Below are positions 1-9,439 of a DNA stretch of 64,000 nt, piece after piece; position 1 is the stretch's first letter, and every line of letters begins with the position of its first letter. The translations under genes were made by a program, and so were the position numbers. Source of the stretch: Streptomyces sp. TRM68416 (GTDB taxonomy: Bacteria > Actinomycetota > Actinomycetes > Streptomycetales > Streptomycetaceae); the NCBI RefSeq assembly GCF_014596915.1, contig NZ_JACVWU010000009.1, positions 186,001-250,000 on the forward strand, written 5' to 3'. The notes below the pieces were generated by a model, which was given only the letters and a program-made list of their open reading frames with translations, searched no databases and was not told where the DNA came from.

Positions 1-564
1 GGCGTGACCGACGTCGTGGTCAGCTGCGGCCACCTGGCGGACGTACTCAAGGAGTGGCTCGCGTCGGCGGACCTCCCCGTGCGGGTGACCACCGTCGTCG
101 AGGCCGAGCCCCTCGGACGCGGCGGCGGCCTGAAGTACGCGGCCGCTCACCTGCCGTACCCCGACCGGCCCTGGTACGCCACCAACGGGGACATCTGGAC
201 CCGCTTCTCGCTGCGGGACATGGCCGGCTTCCACACCGAGCGGGACGCGGTCGCGACCCTTGCGCTGGCACGGCCGCGCATCCCCTGGGGGGCCGTACGG
301 ACCGACGGCTTCGGACACGTCACGGACTTCATCGAGGCGCCGCCGACGACGTACGAGATCAATGCGGGCGTCTACGTCTTCGCGCCGGAGTTCGCCGCGC
401 TGCTGCCCGAGCGCGGGGACCACGAGCGGACGACGTTCCCGCGGCTCGCGCGGGAGCGGAGGCTGGCCGGGTTCCCCCTCCCCCAGGGCGCGTACTGGCG
501 GGCCATCGACACGGCGAAGGACCTGACCGAGGCGGCCAGGGAGCTGGCCGCCCTCAAGTCCTGA
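1..564 (+). CDS. NDP-sugar nucleotidyltransferase, 5' end outside window
   Basis: This is the C-terminal part of a sugar-phosphate nucleotidyltransferase (NTP_transferase fold), a cytoplasmic enzyme that joins a sugar phosphate to an NTP. The reading frame is open to base 1. The family's N-terminal nucleotide-binding loop (GxGTRLRP type) is absent, so the gene starts upstream and the GTG at base 4 is not taken as the start. Visible family features are the GRGGGLKYA segment (about residue 38 of the visible part), the NGDIW motif that carries the metal-binding Asp, and the INAGVYVF segment. The gene ends 7 bp before a permease relic on the other strand. The exact sugar substrate cannot be read from the fragment. 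Confidence 0.85.
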   Translation, partial: GVTDVVVSCGHLADVLKEWLASADLPVRVTTVVEAEPLGRGGGLKYAAAHLPYPDRPWYATNGDIWTRFSLRDMAGFHTERDAVATLALARPRIPWGAVRTDGFGHVTDFIEAPPTTYEINAGVYVFAPEFAALLPERGDHERTTFPRLARERRLAGFPLPQGAYWRAIDTAKDLTEAARELAALKS

Positions 565-570
565 CGCGCC

Positions 571-690
571 TCACCGACACAGGGCCTCCACCGGCCGGAT
601 CCGGGCCGCGCACATCGTCGGGCAGAGCCCCGCGAGCACACCGGCGACCAGGACGCACGCCGGGGCCGCGGCGAGCGTGCCGGTGTGGCC
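571..690 (-). pseudogene. 3' remnant of an FtsX/MacB-type ABC permease
   Basis: About 39 codons in one minus-strand frame read as the last transmembrane helix and tail of a MacB/FtsX-family permease: VLVAGVLAGLCP, then AARIRPVEALCR and a stop. Intact members end in a segment like AGLYPAWRAARIxPAEALR, so the match is close but carries Cys substitutions. No permease sequence continues upstream, where short tandem repeats start. A second, longer relic of the same kind lies at about 21.8-22.3 kb. The call rests on the C-terminal motif alone. Confidence 0.6.
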
Positions 691-720
691 CACCGGCGCC
701 CAGGCGCGGACCGTCGGCGC

Positions 721-848
721 CCCGGCATGGAACCACCGGCGTGCCGTTGTGGCCCACCGGCATCCCGGCATGGAACCACCGGCATCCCGGCGCGAACCAC
801 CGGCGCCCCGGCGCGGACCACCGGCATCCCGGCGCGAACCACCGCAAC
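721..848. repeat. 21-22-bp imperfect tandem repeats
   Basis: About six units built around CCCGGCRYGRAACCACCGGC follow each other with steps of 22, 21, 22, 21 and 21 bp. Because the step changes between 21 and 22 bp, no reading frame is kept, so this is not a repeat-containing protein. The repeats sit where the body of the degraded permease would have been. Two weaker units may extend the array left to about 681. Confidence 0.6.
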
Positions 849-878
849 GACGGCCACGGTGAACACGCCGAAGCACGG

Positions 879-911
879 CGAAGGCCGACACGGAGTTCGT
901 GTCGGCCTTCG
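879..911. terminator. Bidirectional hairpin terminator
   Basis: A perfect 14-bp stem (CGAAGGCCGACACG and its complement) closes a 5-base loop. It lies between the end of the nucleotidyltransferase/permease relic and the end of the convergent DoxX gene. No U-tract follows, as is usual for Streptomyces terminators. Confidence 0.65.
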
Positions 912-970
912 GCTCAAGGGTTCGTCGTGTCAGCCGGTGGGCTACCCCAGAATGCCGCCCACCGGCCCGT

Positions 971-2593
971 CTACCCCAACAGGCCGCCCACCAGGCCCGG
1001 TTCACCGGAGGTGGATCCTCCGCCTCCCGAGCCGCCCGGCGTGCCGCTGCCGCCGGTGGTGCCGCCCGAGGTCGGGCCGGAGCTGGTGCTCGGGGCCTCG
1101 TCCACCGGGGTGGTCTGCTGGGGCGGGGCCTCGCCCGTGGTGCCCTGGGTCTGGCTCGGGGACGTGCCCGCGGCGCCCGCGGTGCTGGTGTCCCTGGTGG
1201 CGCCCGGCGTCGTGGCGGCGCCTGCCGTCGGTGACGAAGTGGCGCCCTGGGTGGGCGAGGTGGAGGCCGACGGGGTGCGCTTCTGCTTCCGCCCGGGCTC
1301 CGAGGGGAGCGGGGAGCCGGGCAGCTCGTTGCGCGGGGCCTCGCCGGGCCCGGGGACGACCACCCGGTCGGCGTCGCGCACGGCACCGCCGAGCAGCGAG
1401 CCGAGCAGCAGGGTCAGGCCTACGACGATGGCGGTGACCAGAGTGCCGCGGCGCAGCACATAGCGGCGCAGGTCCCAGATGTCGGCGCGGGGACCGAGCC
1501 GCCGCCAGGCGTTGCCCGCGAGCCGCCCGTCGACGGAGTAGACGGGGGCGCCGGCGATGATCAGCGGGGACCAGGCGGCGAGGTAGATGATGTCGGGGGC
1601 GTCGTAGGCGGGGACGCTCTTCCAGCTCACGGTGACGAGCAGCGCGGCCGACAGCAGCGCGCCGATCACGGCGGCGACCCGCTGCCAGCAGCCCAGGACC
1701 GTGAGGACGCCCACGATGACCTGGAAGAAGGCGATGACCAGGCCGGAGCCGACGGGGTGCTCGAGGGCGAACTGCCGCAGCGGCTCGGCGACTTCCCAGG
1801 GGTGCAGGGTGTTGAGCCACTTCACCATCGAGCCGCGCTTGCCGCCGTCGAAGTAGACGGGGTCGCACAGCTTGCCCATGCCGGCGTAGATGGAGATGAA
1901 GCCGAGGAAGATGCGCAGCGGGAGGAGGACCACGCCCAGGTTCATCCGGCGGCCCGGGTAGTAGGCGTGCCGGGCCGGTTCGTCGCCGGAACGCCCGGTC
2001 CGCGAGTCGTCGCCGGAATCCGCGAACCGCTGCTCGTCGTAGGCGAGTTCCTCGTCGTAGGAGCTGCCCACCGGGCGCATGTCGGGCAGCAGCCGGGTGG
2101 CGTCGCCGTCCGGCGGGGTGCGCTGGGCGCCGACGACGGGGGTCTCCACGGTCTGGGCGAGGTCGTCGTAACCGTCGTCGCCGTAAGGGCCGTCTGCGAT
2201 GTCCACGCGCGGGATGACCTGGGTGGCGCCGGCGTCGTTCGGTTCCTCGCCGTGGCGGACGCTGCCGCCCCGCACCGCCTGCAGCAGCCGGTGGGCGCCG
2301 GTGTCGTCCGGGGCGGACTTGCCGCTCCAGACCACCGGCCGACGGCGGGCGCCGGTCGCCGCGCCGACCGCGGGGATGCGGGCGGTGTCCTCGCCGGCGG
2401 TCAAGTCCCGTGCGATCCGCGGTGATTGGGTGCGCCGCGTCGACGCGCCCAACTGCACGCGGAAGCTCGCATGATTGACGATGATCTGCGCCGGATCGCT
2501 CGGCACCTTCACCATGCTCAGCGCGGGAGCGTCGTCGAATCCCGACGAGCGGTCCCCCGTGGGTGTGCGGGGTGTTCTGGTGTCCACACTCAT
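971..2593 (-). CDS. DoxX-family membrane protein with long disordered tails
   Basis: A 540-residue integral membrane protein. Residues 1-215 are polar and low in order. Residues about 219-240, 283-303, 306-324 and 335-350 form the four-helix DoxX core (LPLRIFLGFISIYAGMGKL, then the GLVIAFFQVIVGVLTVLGCW stretch). One further helix lies near 384-405. From about 410 the chain is Ser/Thr/Gly/Pro rich and ends in GLVGGLLG. DoxX proteins are small quinone-linked or redox membrane subunits; the long tails are an actinobacterial elaboration whose role is not known. The gene has its own promoter region of about 230 bp upstream. The start was taken as the first ATG; later starts would only remove disordered sequence. 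Confidence 0.8.
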   Translation of the reverse strand: MSVDTRTPRTPTGDRSSGFDDAPALSMVKVPSDPAQIIVNHASFRVQLGASTRRTQSPRIARDLTAGEDTARIPAVGAATGARRRPVVWSGKSAPDDTGAHRLLQAVRGGSVRHGEEPNDAGATQVIPRVDIADGPYGDDGYDDLAQTVETPVVGAQRTPPDGDATRLLPDMRPVGSSYDEELAYDEQRFADSGDDSRTGRSGDEPARHAYYPGRRMNLGVVLLPLRIFLGFISIYAGMGKLCDPVYFDGGKRGSMVKWLNTLHPWEVAEPLRQFALEHPVGSGLVIAFFQVIVGVLTVLGCWQRVAAVIGALLSAALLVTVSWKSVPAYDAPDIIYLAAWSPLIIAGAPVYSVDGRLAGNAWRRLGPRADIWDLRRYVLRRGTLVTAIVVGLTLLLGSLLGGAVRDADRVVVPGPGEAPRNELPGSPLPSEPGRKQKRTPSASTSPTQGATSSPTAGAATTPGATRDTSTAGAAGTSPSQTQGTTGEAPPQQTTPVDEAPSTSSGPTSGGTTGGSGTPGGSGGGGSTSGEPGLVGGLLG

Positions 2594-2793
2594 CTAACCG
2601 AGTGACGTGTGTTTAGGACACTGCTTTGACCTCCCGGATCTGTCCGGACCGCGTCAAGCTCACGCCGCGCGGCCGGATTACCCCGCACGGGTGACGCCCC
2701 CCGACACCAGTCCGGACCGAGCGCTCCGCCGGAAGCACGGCGACGGACCGTCGTTCGTCCGCGGCACCGCCGTAGCCGGTCGCACAGTTCCCC

Positions 2794-2810
2794 GCGCCCC
2801 TCCGGGGCGC
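2794..2810. terminator. GC-rich hairpin inside a Streptomyces intergenic repeat
   Basis: GCGCCCC, a 3-base loop and GGGGCGC lie 14 bp past the rlmB stop codon. The flanking text (CAGTTCCCCGCGCCCC) is the same intergenic element that is tandemly repeated at about 50.6-50.95 kb. It probably terminates rlmB transcription. Confidence 0.6.
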
Positions 2811-2823
2811 CCCCGTGCCCGTC

Positions 2824-3765
2824 TCAGGCGCGGCGTCGTGCCGTCTCGTACAGGACGATGCCCGCCGCCACGCCGGCGTTCAGGGACTCGGCGCCGCCCG
2901 GCATCGGGATGCGGACGCGGAAGTCGCAGGTCTCGCCGACCAGGCGGGACAGGCCCTTGCCCTCGCTGCCGACGACGATGGCGACGGGGCCGCCGAGGGC
3001 CTCGAGATCGCCGAGTTCGACCTCGCCGTCCGCGGCGAGACCGACGACGACGATGCCGGCCTTCTTGTAGGCCTCCAGCGCGCGCGTGAGGTTGGTGGCG
3101 CGGGCGACCGGCGTACGGGCGGCGGTGCCGGCGGAGGTCTTCCAGGCGCCGGCGGTCATGCCGGCCGCGCGCCGCTCGGGCACCACGACGCCGTGGCCGC
3201 CGAAGGCGGAGACGGAGCGCACGACGGCACCGAGGTTGCGCGGGTCGGTGACGCCGTCCAGGGCGACGATCAGCGGGTCCTCGCCGTCGTCGAACGCGGC
3301 GCTCACGAGGTCCTCGGGGTGGGCGTACTCGTACGGCGGCACCTGCAGGACCAGGCCCTGGTGGTTGAGGCCGTTCGTCATCCGGTCCAGCTCGGGACGC
3401 GGGGCCTCCATGAGGTTGATGCCCCCGCGGTCGGCCGCGAGCTGGAGCGCCTCGCGCACCCGCTCGTCGTTGTCGATGAACTGCTGGACGTAGAGGGTGT
3501 TCGCGGGCACGCCCTCGCGCAGCGCCTCGACGACCGGGTTGCGCCCGACGACCAGCTCGGACGTGCCCTTGCCGCCCCGGCCGCGCGGCGCCGGACGGCG
3601 CTGGACCTGCTTGGCCTTGGCGGTGGCGATGCGGTTCTTCTTGTGCCCCTTGCGCATCTCGGCGGGCGGCGTCGGACCCTTGCCTTCCAGGCCCCGGCGC
3701 CGCTGGCCGCCACTGCCGACCTGCGCGCCCTTCTTGCCGGACATGCGGCGGTTGTTCGCGGCCAT
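2824..3765 (-). CDS. rlmB: 23S rRNA (guanosine-2'-O-)-methyltransferase RlmB
   Basis: A SpoU/TrmH-superfamily 2'-O-methyltransferase of 313 residues that modifies a guanosine in the peptidyl-transferase loop of 23S rRNA, using S-adenosylmethionine. The first about 65 residues are Lys/Arg/Gly-rich and probably bind RNA. The substrate-binding domain follows ([12 protein letters not shown], about residue 73). The C-terminal knotted domain carries all three family motifs: [25 protein letters not shown] and [18 protein letters not shown]. The gene lies downstream of cysS on the same strand with a strong hairpin between them, as in other actinobacteria. Confidence 0.93.
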   Translation of the reverse strand: MAANNRRMSGKKGAQVGSGGQRRRGLEGKGPTPPAEMRKGHKKNRIATAKAKQVQRRPAPRGRGGKGTSELVVGRNPVVEALREGVPANTLYVQQFIDNDERVREALQLAADRGGINLMEAPRPELDRMTNGLNHQGLVLQVPPYEYAHPEDLVSAAFDDGEDPLIVALDGVTDPRNLGAVVRSVSAFGGHGVVVPERRAAGMTAGAWKTSAGTAARTPVARATNLTRALEAYKKAGIVVVGLAADGEVELGDLEALGGPVAIVVGSEGKGLSRLVGETCDFRVRIPMPGGAESLNAGVAAGIVLYETARRRA

Positions 3766-3821
3766 GACCTACCTGTCTGTGTGGAGAGATGGAACGACGG
3801 AAAAGTCGTATGTCTATGCAG

Positions 3822-3849
3822 TGTGCCGCCCGGAGGGCCGGGCGGCACA
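3822..3849. terminator. Hairpin between cysS and rlmB
   Basis: A perfect 12-bp stem (TGTGCCGCCCGG and its complement) closes an AGGG loop, starting 15 bp past the cysS stop codon. It should reduce cysS read-through into rlmB. There is no U-tract. Confidence 0.6.
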
Positions 3850-3863
3850 ATCGATCACTGCGC

Positions 3864-5258
<1,395 letters not shown>

Positions 5259-5311
5259 GGGTCCAAGGGTAGTAGGCGTTCCCCTGTGCCTCCGACGGTT
5301 GTGGACAACGC

Positions 5312-5809
5312 TCACCCCGCCGATCTGGCCACCAGCGCGGTCGCCACCGCCATCAGACCTTCACCCCTACCGGGGAAGCCGAGACCGTCCGTCGTGGCGC
5401 CCGACACCGAAACGGGTGCCCCGGCCGCCTCCGAGAGGATCTTCTGGGCCTCGTCACGGCGCTTGCCGATCTTCGGGCGGGGGCCGACGACCTGCACCGC
5501 GATGTTGCCGATGACGAAGCCGGCCTCGCGGACGATCCGGGCCGCCTCCGTCAGCAGGGTGACGCCGGAGGCGCCGGACCACTCGGGCCGGCCGGTGCCG
5601 AAGTGCTGTCCGAGGTCGCCGAGCCCGGCGGCGGAGAAGAGCGCGTTGCACGCGGCGTGCGCGACGACGTCGGCGTCGGAGTGGCCGGCCAGGCCGGTCC
5701 CCTCGCCCTCCCACTTCAGGCCCGCGCACCACAGCTCGCGGCCCTCCTCGAAGGCGTGGATGTCGGTGCCGATGCCGACCTGGGGAAGCAGCGGCGCCTC
5801 AGAAGCCAT
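5312..5809 (-). CDS. ispF: 2-C-methyl-D-erythritol 2,4-cyclodiphosphate synthase
   Basis: The fifth enzyme of the MEP isoprenoid pathway, which cyclises CDP-methylerythritol 2-phosphate with loss of CMP; it is a zinc-dependent homotrimer. The 165 residues show the metal ligands Asp16 and His18 (GIGTDIHAF) and His51 ([11 protein letters not shown]). The C-terminal CDP-binding part contains the [13 protein letters not shown] loop. The start codon lies 11 bp inside the end of ispD, so the two are translationally coupled and make consecutive-but-one steps of one pathway. Confidence 0.95.
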   Translation of the reverse strand: MASEAPLLPQVGIGTDIHAFEEGRELWCAGLKWEGEGTGLAGHSDADVVAHAACNALFSAAGLGDLGQHFGTGRPEWSGASGVTLLTEAARIVREAGFVIGNIAVQVVGPRPKIGKRRDEAQKILSEAAGAPVSVSGATTDGLGFPGRGEGLMAVATALVARSAG

Positions 5810-6548
5810 CGTTGAGCCTCCTGCGCGCGAGGACCGCCTCGGCCAGCACCAGGTCCAGCGGCCGGGTGACCTTGAATGCCTCCTCGTGGCCGGGCACGAC
5901 CACGACGGCGCCGCCGAGCTGCTCGACCATGCTCGCGTCGTCGGTCACGTCGTCGGTGACCGTCTCGTGGGCGCGGACCAGGGTCGCCCGGTCGAAGCCC
6001 TGCGGTGTCTGCACGGCCCGCAGCCGGGCCCGCTCCGGGGTGGCGACGACCGGCTCGGGCGCGCCCTCCGCGGCCGGCCCGACCTCCTTGACGGTGTCGG
6101 CGAGCGGCAGGGCGGGGACCACGGCCACCGCGCCCTCCCGTACGGCCTCGATCACGGCGTCGACCGTGTCCACGGGGACCAGCGGGCGGGCCGCGTCGTG
6201 GACGAGGACGATGTCGTACTCGGGCGGCAGGGCGTCCAGGCCGAGGTGCACGGATTCCTGGCGGGACTCGCCGCCCGGGACGACGACGAAGTCGGTCCGG
6301 TCGGGCAGCGCGTGCGCGTCGAGCAGTGACTTCACCTCGGCGGCGCCGTCCGGCGGGGCCACGACGACGACCAGGGAGACGGCGCGGGACGCGGCCATCG
6401 CGCGTACCGCGTGGATCAGCATCGGGGTGCCGCCCAGCGCGCGGAGTGCCTTGGGCGCGCCGGGGCCGAGACGTACGCCTCGGCCGGCGGCCGGAATCAC
6501 CGCCGCGGTACGGGCCTGCGCGGGCGTGGGGCGCGATTCGTCAGACAT
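5799..6548 (-). CDS. ispD: 2-C-methyl-D-erythritol 4-phosphate cytidylyltransferase
   Basis: The third enzyme of the MEP pathway, which transfers CMP from CTP to methylerythritol 4-phosphate. The 249 residues have the nucleotide loop [11 protein letters not shown] (18-28), a conserved Lys33, and the [11 protein letters not shown] motif with the metal-binding Asp near 118. Length is normal for the family. The gene is the first of the ispD-ispF pair and follows carD after a 365-bp gap filled with inverted and tandem repeats. The order carD-ispD-ispF is also seen in mycobacteria. Confidence 0.94.
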   Translation of the reverse strand: MSDESRPTPAQARTAAVIPAAGRGVRLGPGAPKALRALGGTPMLIHAVRAMAASRAVSLVVVVAPPDGAAEVKSLLDAHALPDRTDFVVVPGGESRQESVHLGLDALPPEYDIVLVHDAARPLVPVDTVDAVIEAVREGAVAVVPALPLADTVKEVGPAAEGAPEPVVATPERARLRAVQTPQGFDRATLVRAHETVTDDVTDDASMVEQLGGAVVVVPGHEEAFKVTRPLDLVLAEAVLARRRLNDGF

Positions 6549-6711
6549 CGGTTCCTGTCAGGTTTGTGTGCTGGCCTTGCGTGGGTATGGCCTGGGAAGT
6601 GCCGGGCGCGACGCCTTGACCGGACCCTTCCGTGACCCCGGTCGAGCCTGCTGCCCGGGCCCGGCACGCCAAGTATCGGGGGAACCTTCCCCGAAGGACG
6701 CCTTGAAGCAC

Positions 6712-6746
6712 GTACAAGAACGTCTTGTACCAAGAACGCCTTGTAC
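6712..6746. repeat. Inverted-repeat cluster between carD and ispD
   Basis: GTACAAGA, a 3-base loop and TCTTGTAC form a perfect 8-bp stem (6712-6730). A second, imperfect copy follows at once (GTACCAAG then CTTGTAC, 6727-6746). A further near-copy of the AGGACGCCTT half lies at 6695-6705. The cluster could be the carD terminator or a regulator site for ispD. The rest of the 6549-6913 gap holds no gene that I can see. Confidence 0.5.
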
Positions 6747-6851
6747 TGGAACGCCCCGAGGCACGTACGGCGGTGGGACGGTACGCACAAACGCACATGC
6801 CGCAGCGCCCGGCGACTGTGAATACGTCATCGGGCACCGCGGCATTTCAGT

Positions 6852-6887
6852 GTGCTGCTGACTGAGCTTGTGCTGCTGAGTGAGCTG
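6852..6887. repeat. 18-bp tandem duplication
   Basis: Two adjacent 18-bp units (GTGCTGCTGACTGAGCTT, then the same with two changes) lie 27 bp past the carD stop codon. They look like a slippage duplication in the carD 3' untranslated region. No function is evident. Confidence 0.6.
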
Positions 6888-6913
6888 AGCGGGCTGGCTG
6901 CCTGCCGGCTGTG

Positions 6914-7396
6914 TCAGGACGCGAGAACCTCGTCGAGCAGGGCCTCGGCCTTGTCCTCGTTGGTGTTCTCCGCGAGAGCGAGCTCGCTCACCAGGATCTG
7001 GCGGGCCTTGGCGAGCATGCGCTTCTCACCGGCGGAGAGTCCGCGCTCGCGCTCACGACGCCACAGGTCACGCACGACTTCCGCGACCTTGATGACATCG
7101 CCGGAGGCGAGCTTCTCCAGATTTGCCTTGTAGCGACGCGACCAGTTCGTGGGCTCCTCGGCGTACGGCGCGCGCAGCACCTCGAAGACCCGGTCCAGTC
7201 CGTCCTGACCGACCACATCACGCACGCCGACGAACTCCGCATTGTCCGCTGGCACACGCACCGTCAGGTCACCCTGGGCGACCTTCAGCACCAAGTAGGT
7301 CTTGTCCACGCCTTTGATCTGGCGAGTTTCGATGGCCTCGATCAGCGCGGCCCCGTGATGGGGATAGACCACGGTGTCGCCAACCTTGAACGTCAT
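6914..7396 (-). CDS. carD: CarD-family RNA polymerase-binding regulator
   Basis: A 160-residue global transcription factor. CarD binds the RNA polymerase beta subunit through its N-terminal RID domain (here [20 protein letters not shown], residues 3-22) and stabilises open promoter complexes through a helical C-terminal domain that contacts the upstream fork of the -10 region. The C-terminal half here is fully helical and rich in Arg/Glu ([20 protein letters not shown]). Length and sequence are typical for actinobacteria. It is transcribed alone toward ispD, and the long region upstream of it (to 8008) has no other gene. Confidence 0.95.
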   Translation of the reverse strand: MTFKVGDTVVYPHHGAALIEAIETRQIKGVDKTYLVLKVAQGDLTVRVPADNAEFVGVRDVVGQDGLDRVFEVLRAPYAEEPTNWSRRYKANLEKLASGDVIKVAEVVRDLWRRERERGLSAGEKRMLAKARQILVSELALAENTNEDKAEALLDEVLAS

Positions 7397-8008
7397 GTGA
7401 CAGGTACCCCTTCCGTGGCTATCCAGGGTAACACGGAAACTGCGGGTTCTGAATGGCGTTTTCGCAGGTCAGGGCATATCTCGGGGCTTGACAACAGTAA
7501 CAGGAACGTGCTTCGCGGACCGATCGGAAGACGGTATTCGCAGGTCGGAGCGGCTCTCCGGGGGAGGAGAAACGCGCACGTTACACGCATCCACAGGCCC
7601 TGCCAAGCGGATGAACGTCCGCATATGTCCGGTTCCAAGTGTGCGACTTCCGCTACTCCGTTCGGTGTCCGGAGTCGGGTACCAGACGAATCCGGAATTG
7701 ATCACGAGGAGCGCTCGACGCACAGTCGGTGATCAATTTCGGGACGGTCGTGCATTCCTGCACGGAAAATCTGCACATCGGCGCCGCGGCTATGCGCACG
7801 GGACTTATGCGAATGCGGGAGGCGCGTGGAGCCAATGTGACTCATGGGTCAACCGCGACGGACGGGACGGGTGAAGGAGTGGCTCTTCGCGGCTCGGGGG
7901 AGGGTCGGGTGCGGTCGCGCGGGAACGGCTCGGTAACCTAAAGGCCGCTGACAGACACTTAGGGCGGCTTTACGCGCCCCCCGTTCGAGTCAAGGAGTTG
8001 CCGCCGCC
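7397..8008. other. Gene-free divergent region between carD and a lipoprotein gene
   Basis: This 612-bp stretch between two divergent genes has no convincing coding frame on either strand and is visibly less GC-rich than its neighbours. It should contain the promoters of carD (leftward) and the lipoprotein gene (rightward), but no promoter stands out. Its main internal structure is the long-spaced inverted repeat listed at 7696-7738. Confidence 0.6.
7696..7738. repeat. Perfect 10-bp inverted repeat with 23-bp spacer
   Basis: AATTGATCAC (7696-7705) is matched by GTGATCAATT (7729-7738). Each arm also contains the self-palindromic TGATCA. Two palindromic boxes about three helical turns apart would suit a cooperatively binding dimeric regulator, or the arms could pair as a stem-loop. 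No known factor is recognised. Confidence 0.55.
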
Positions 8009-8668
8009 GTGAGCAGCAGCCTTCGACGCGGTGCCCTCGCCGCCGCCGCCATCGCGTTCTCGATCGCCTCGCTCGCCGCGTGCGGTGCCGGCAACAACGC
8101 CCAGACGCTGGAGATCAAGCCGGACAACGCGGCCACCGCGGTCGGCGACATCAAGATCCAGAACGCCATCGTCGTCACCCAGCCCGACCTGGAGTCGACC
8201 GGCCCCGCCGTCATCGCCGCGACCCTCTTCAACGACGGCACCACCGCCCAGAAGCTGGAGTCGATCACCGTCGACGGCAGCGGCAAGGCCGACCTCAAGC
8301 CCGCCAAGGGTCAGAGCCTGACCATCCCGGCCGGCGGCTCCCTGGTCCTGGGCGGCGAGAACAACGCCTCCGCGGTGCTGGACAGCGGCCGTGAGGCCAT
8401 CAAGGACGGCGACGCCCAGAAGATCACCTTCACCTTCTCCAAGACGGGTGAGGTGAGCCTGCGCGCCTTCGTCGTGCCGGCCGAGAGCTACTTCAAGGAC
8501 TGGGGCCCGGCCGAGGTCCCGGCCGCGCCCGGTGAGGAGACCGCGTCCCCCACGACGGAGCCCACGGGCGAGGCCACGGAGGAGGGCGCGGAGGGCGACG
8601 GCTCCACCGCCACCCCGGCCGACTCCGCCTCGGCCTCCGCGACGGAGGAGGCAGCGGCCGGCCACTGA
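8009..8668 (+). CDS. Secreted lipoprotein next to phoRP
   Basis: A 219-residue lipoprotein. A short basic N-terminus and hydrophobic helix end in the lipobox L22-A-A-C25, so the mature protein is anchored to the outer face of the membrane through Cys25. Residues about 35-160 form a beta-rich domain of the DUF461/PCuAC-like type (ATLFNDGTTAQKLESI, then VSLRAFVVPAESYF). The last about 50 residues are an acidic Ser/Thr/Ala/Glu tail. The GTG start follows AAGGAG at good distance. PCuAC-like proteins act in copper handling, but the Met/His ligands of that family are not evident here, so a metal role is not claimed. Confidence 0.8.
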   Translation: MSSSLRRGALAAAAIAFSIASLAACGAGNNAQTLEIKPDNAATAVGDIKIQNAIVVTQPDLESTGPAVIAATLFNDGTTAQKLESITVDGSGKADLKPAKGQSLTIPAGGSLVLGGENNASAVLDSGREAIKDGDAQKITFTFSKTGEVSLRAFVVPAESYFKDWGPAEVPAAPGEETASPTTEPTGEATEEGAEGDGSTATPADSASASATEEAAAGH

Positions 8669-8744
8669 CGCCGCATACGGCTGTACGACGAAGGGCGGGA
8701 CCTCGCGCAGAGGTCCCGCCCTTCGTCGTAGCCGTATGCGGCGT
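8668..8744. terminator. Strong bidirectional terminator between lipoprotein gene and phoP
   Basis: A 34-36-nt arm beginning ACGCCGCATACGGC and its complement pair almost fully, with a 2-nt bulge and a 7-nt loop (8704-8710). It sits between convergent genes, starting at the last base of the lipoprotein stop codon, and ends 14 bp before the phoP stop. Confidence 0.9.
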
Positions 8745-8758
8745 ATGTACGGCGTTGT

Positions 8759-9439
8759 TTACGGCTCGAACTTGTAGCCCAGGCCGCGCACCGTCACCAG
8801 ATAGCGGGGCGCGCCCGGGTCCGGCTCGATCTTCGCGCGCAGGCGCTTGACGTGGACGTCGAGGGTCTTGGTGTCGCCCACGTAGTCGGCACCCCAGACG
8901 CGGTCGATGAGCTGCATGCGGGTCAGGACGCGGCCCGCGTTGCGCAGGAGCATCTCCAGCAGGTCGAACTCCTTCAGGGGCAGGTCGACCTTGGAGCCGG
9001 AGACGGTGACCACGTGCCGGTCGACGTCCATGCGGACCGGGCCCGCCTCCAGCGCGGCCGGGGTGACCTCCTCCGGCTCCCCGCGGCGGCGCAGGACGGC
9101 CCGGATACGGGCGACCAGCTCGCGGGAGGAGAACGGCTTGGTGACGTAGTCGTCGGCTCCTATCTCCAGCCCGACCACCTTGTCGATCTCGCTGTCCTTG
9201 GCGGTCACCATGATGACGGGGACGTTGGAGCGGCCGCGCAGCTGGCGGCAGACCTCGGTGCCCGGCAGGCCGGGCAGCATCAGGTCGAGGAGGACGAGGT
9301 CGGCGCCGTTGCGCTCGAACTCGTCGAGTCCGTCGGGCCCGGTGGTCGCGACCGCGACCTCGAAGCCCTCCTTGCGGAGCATGTACGACAGGGCGTCGGA
9401 GAAGGACTCCTCGTCCTCGACGACGAGCACACGGGTCAC
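8759..9439 (-). CDS. phoP: Phosphate response regulator PhoP
   Basis: An OmpR-family response regulator of 226 residues that activates phosphate-starvation genes and represses secondary metabolism in Streptomyces. The receiver has the acidic pair Glu8/Asp9-Glu10 (VVEDEES), phospho-acceptor Asp52 (LLDLMLPG) and Lys101. The C-terminal winged helix binds PHO boxes (FDLLEMLLRNAGRVLTR; LDVHVKRLRAKIE). The sequence is what I recall of S. coelicolor PhoP almost residue for residue. The start overlaps the phoR stop by four bases (ATGA), so the pair is one operon. Confidence 0.96.
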   Translation of the reverse strand: MTRVLVVEDEESFSDALSYMLRKEGFEVAVATTGPDGLDEFERNGADLVLLDLMLPGLPGTEVCRQLRGRSNVPVIMVTAKDSEIDKVVGLEIGADDYVTKPFSSRELVARIRAVLRRRGEPEEVTPAALEAGPVRMDVDRHVVTVSGSKVDLPLKEFDLLEMLLRNAGRVLTRMQLIDRVWGADYVGDTKTLDVHVKRLRAKIEPDPGAPRYLVTVRGLGYKFEP

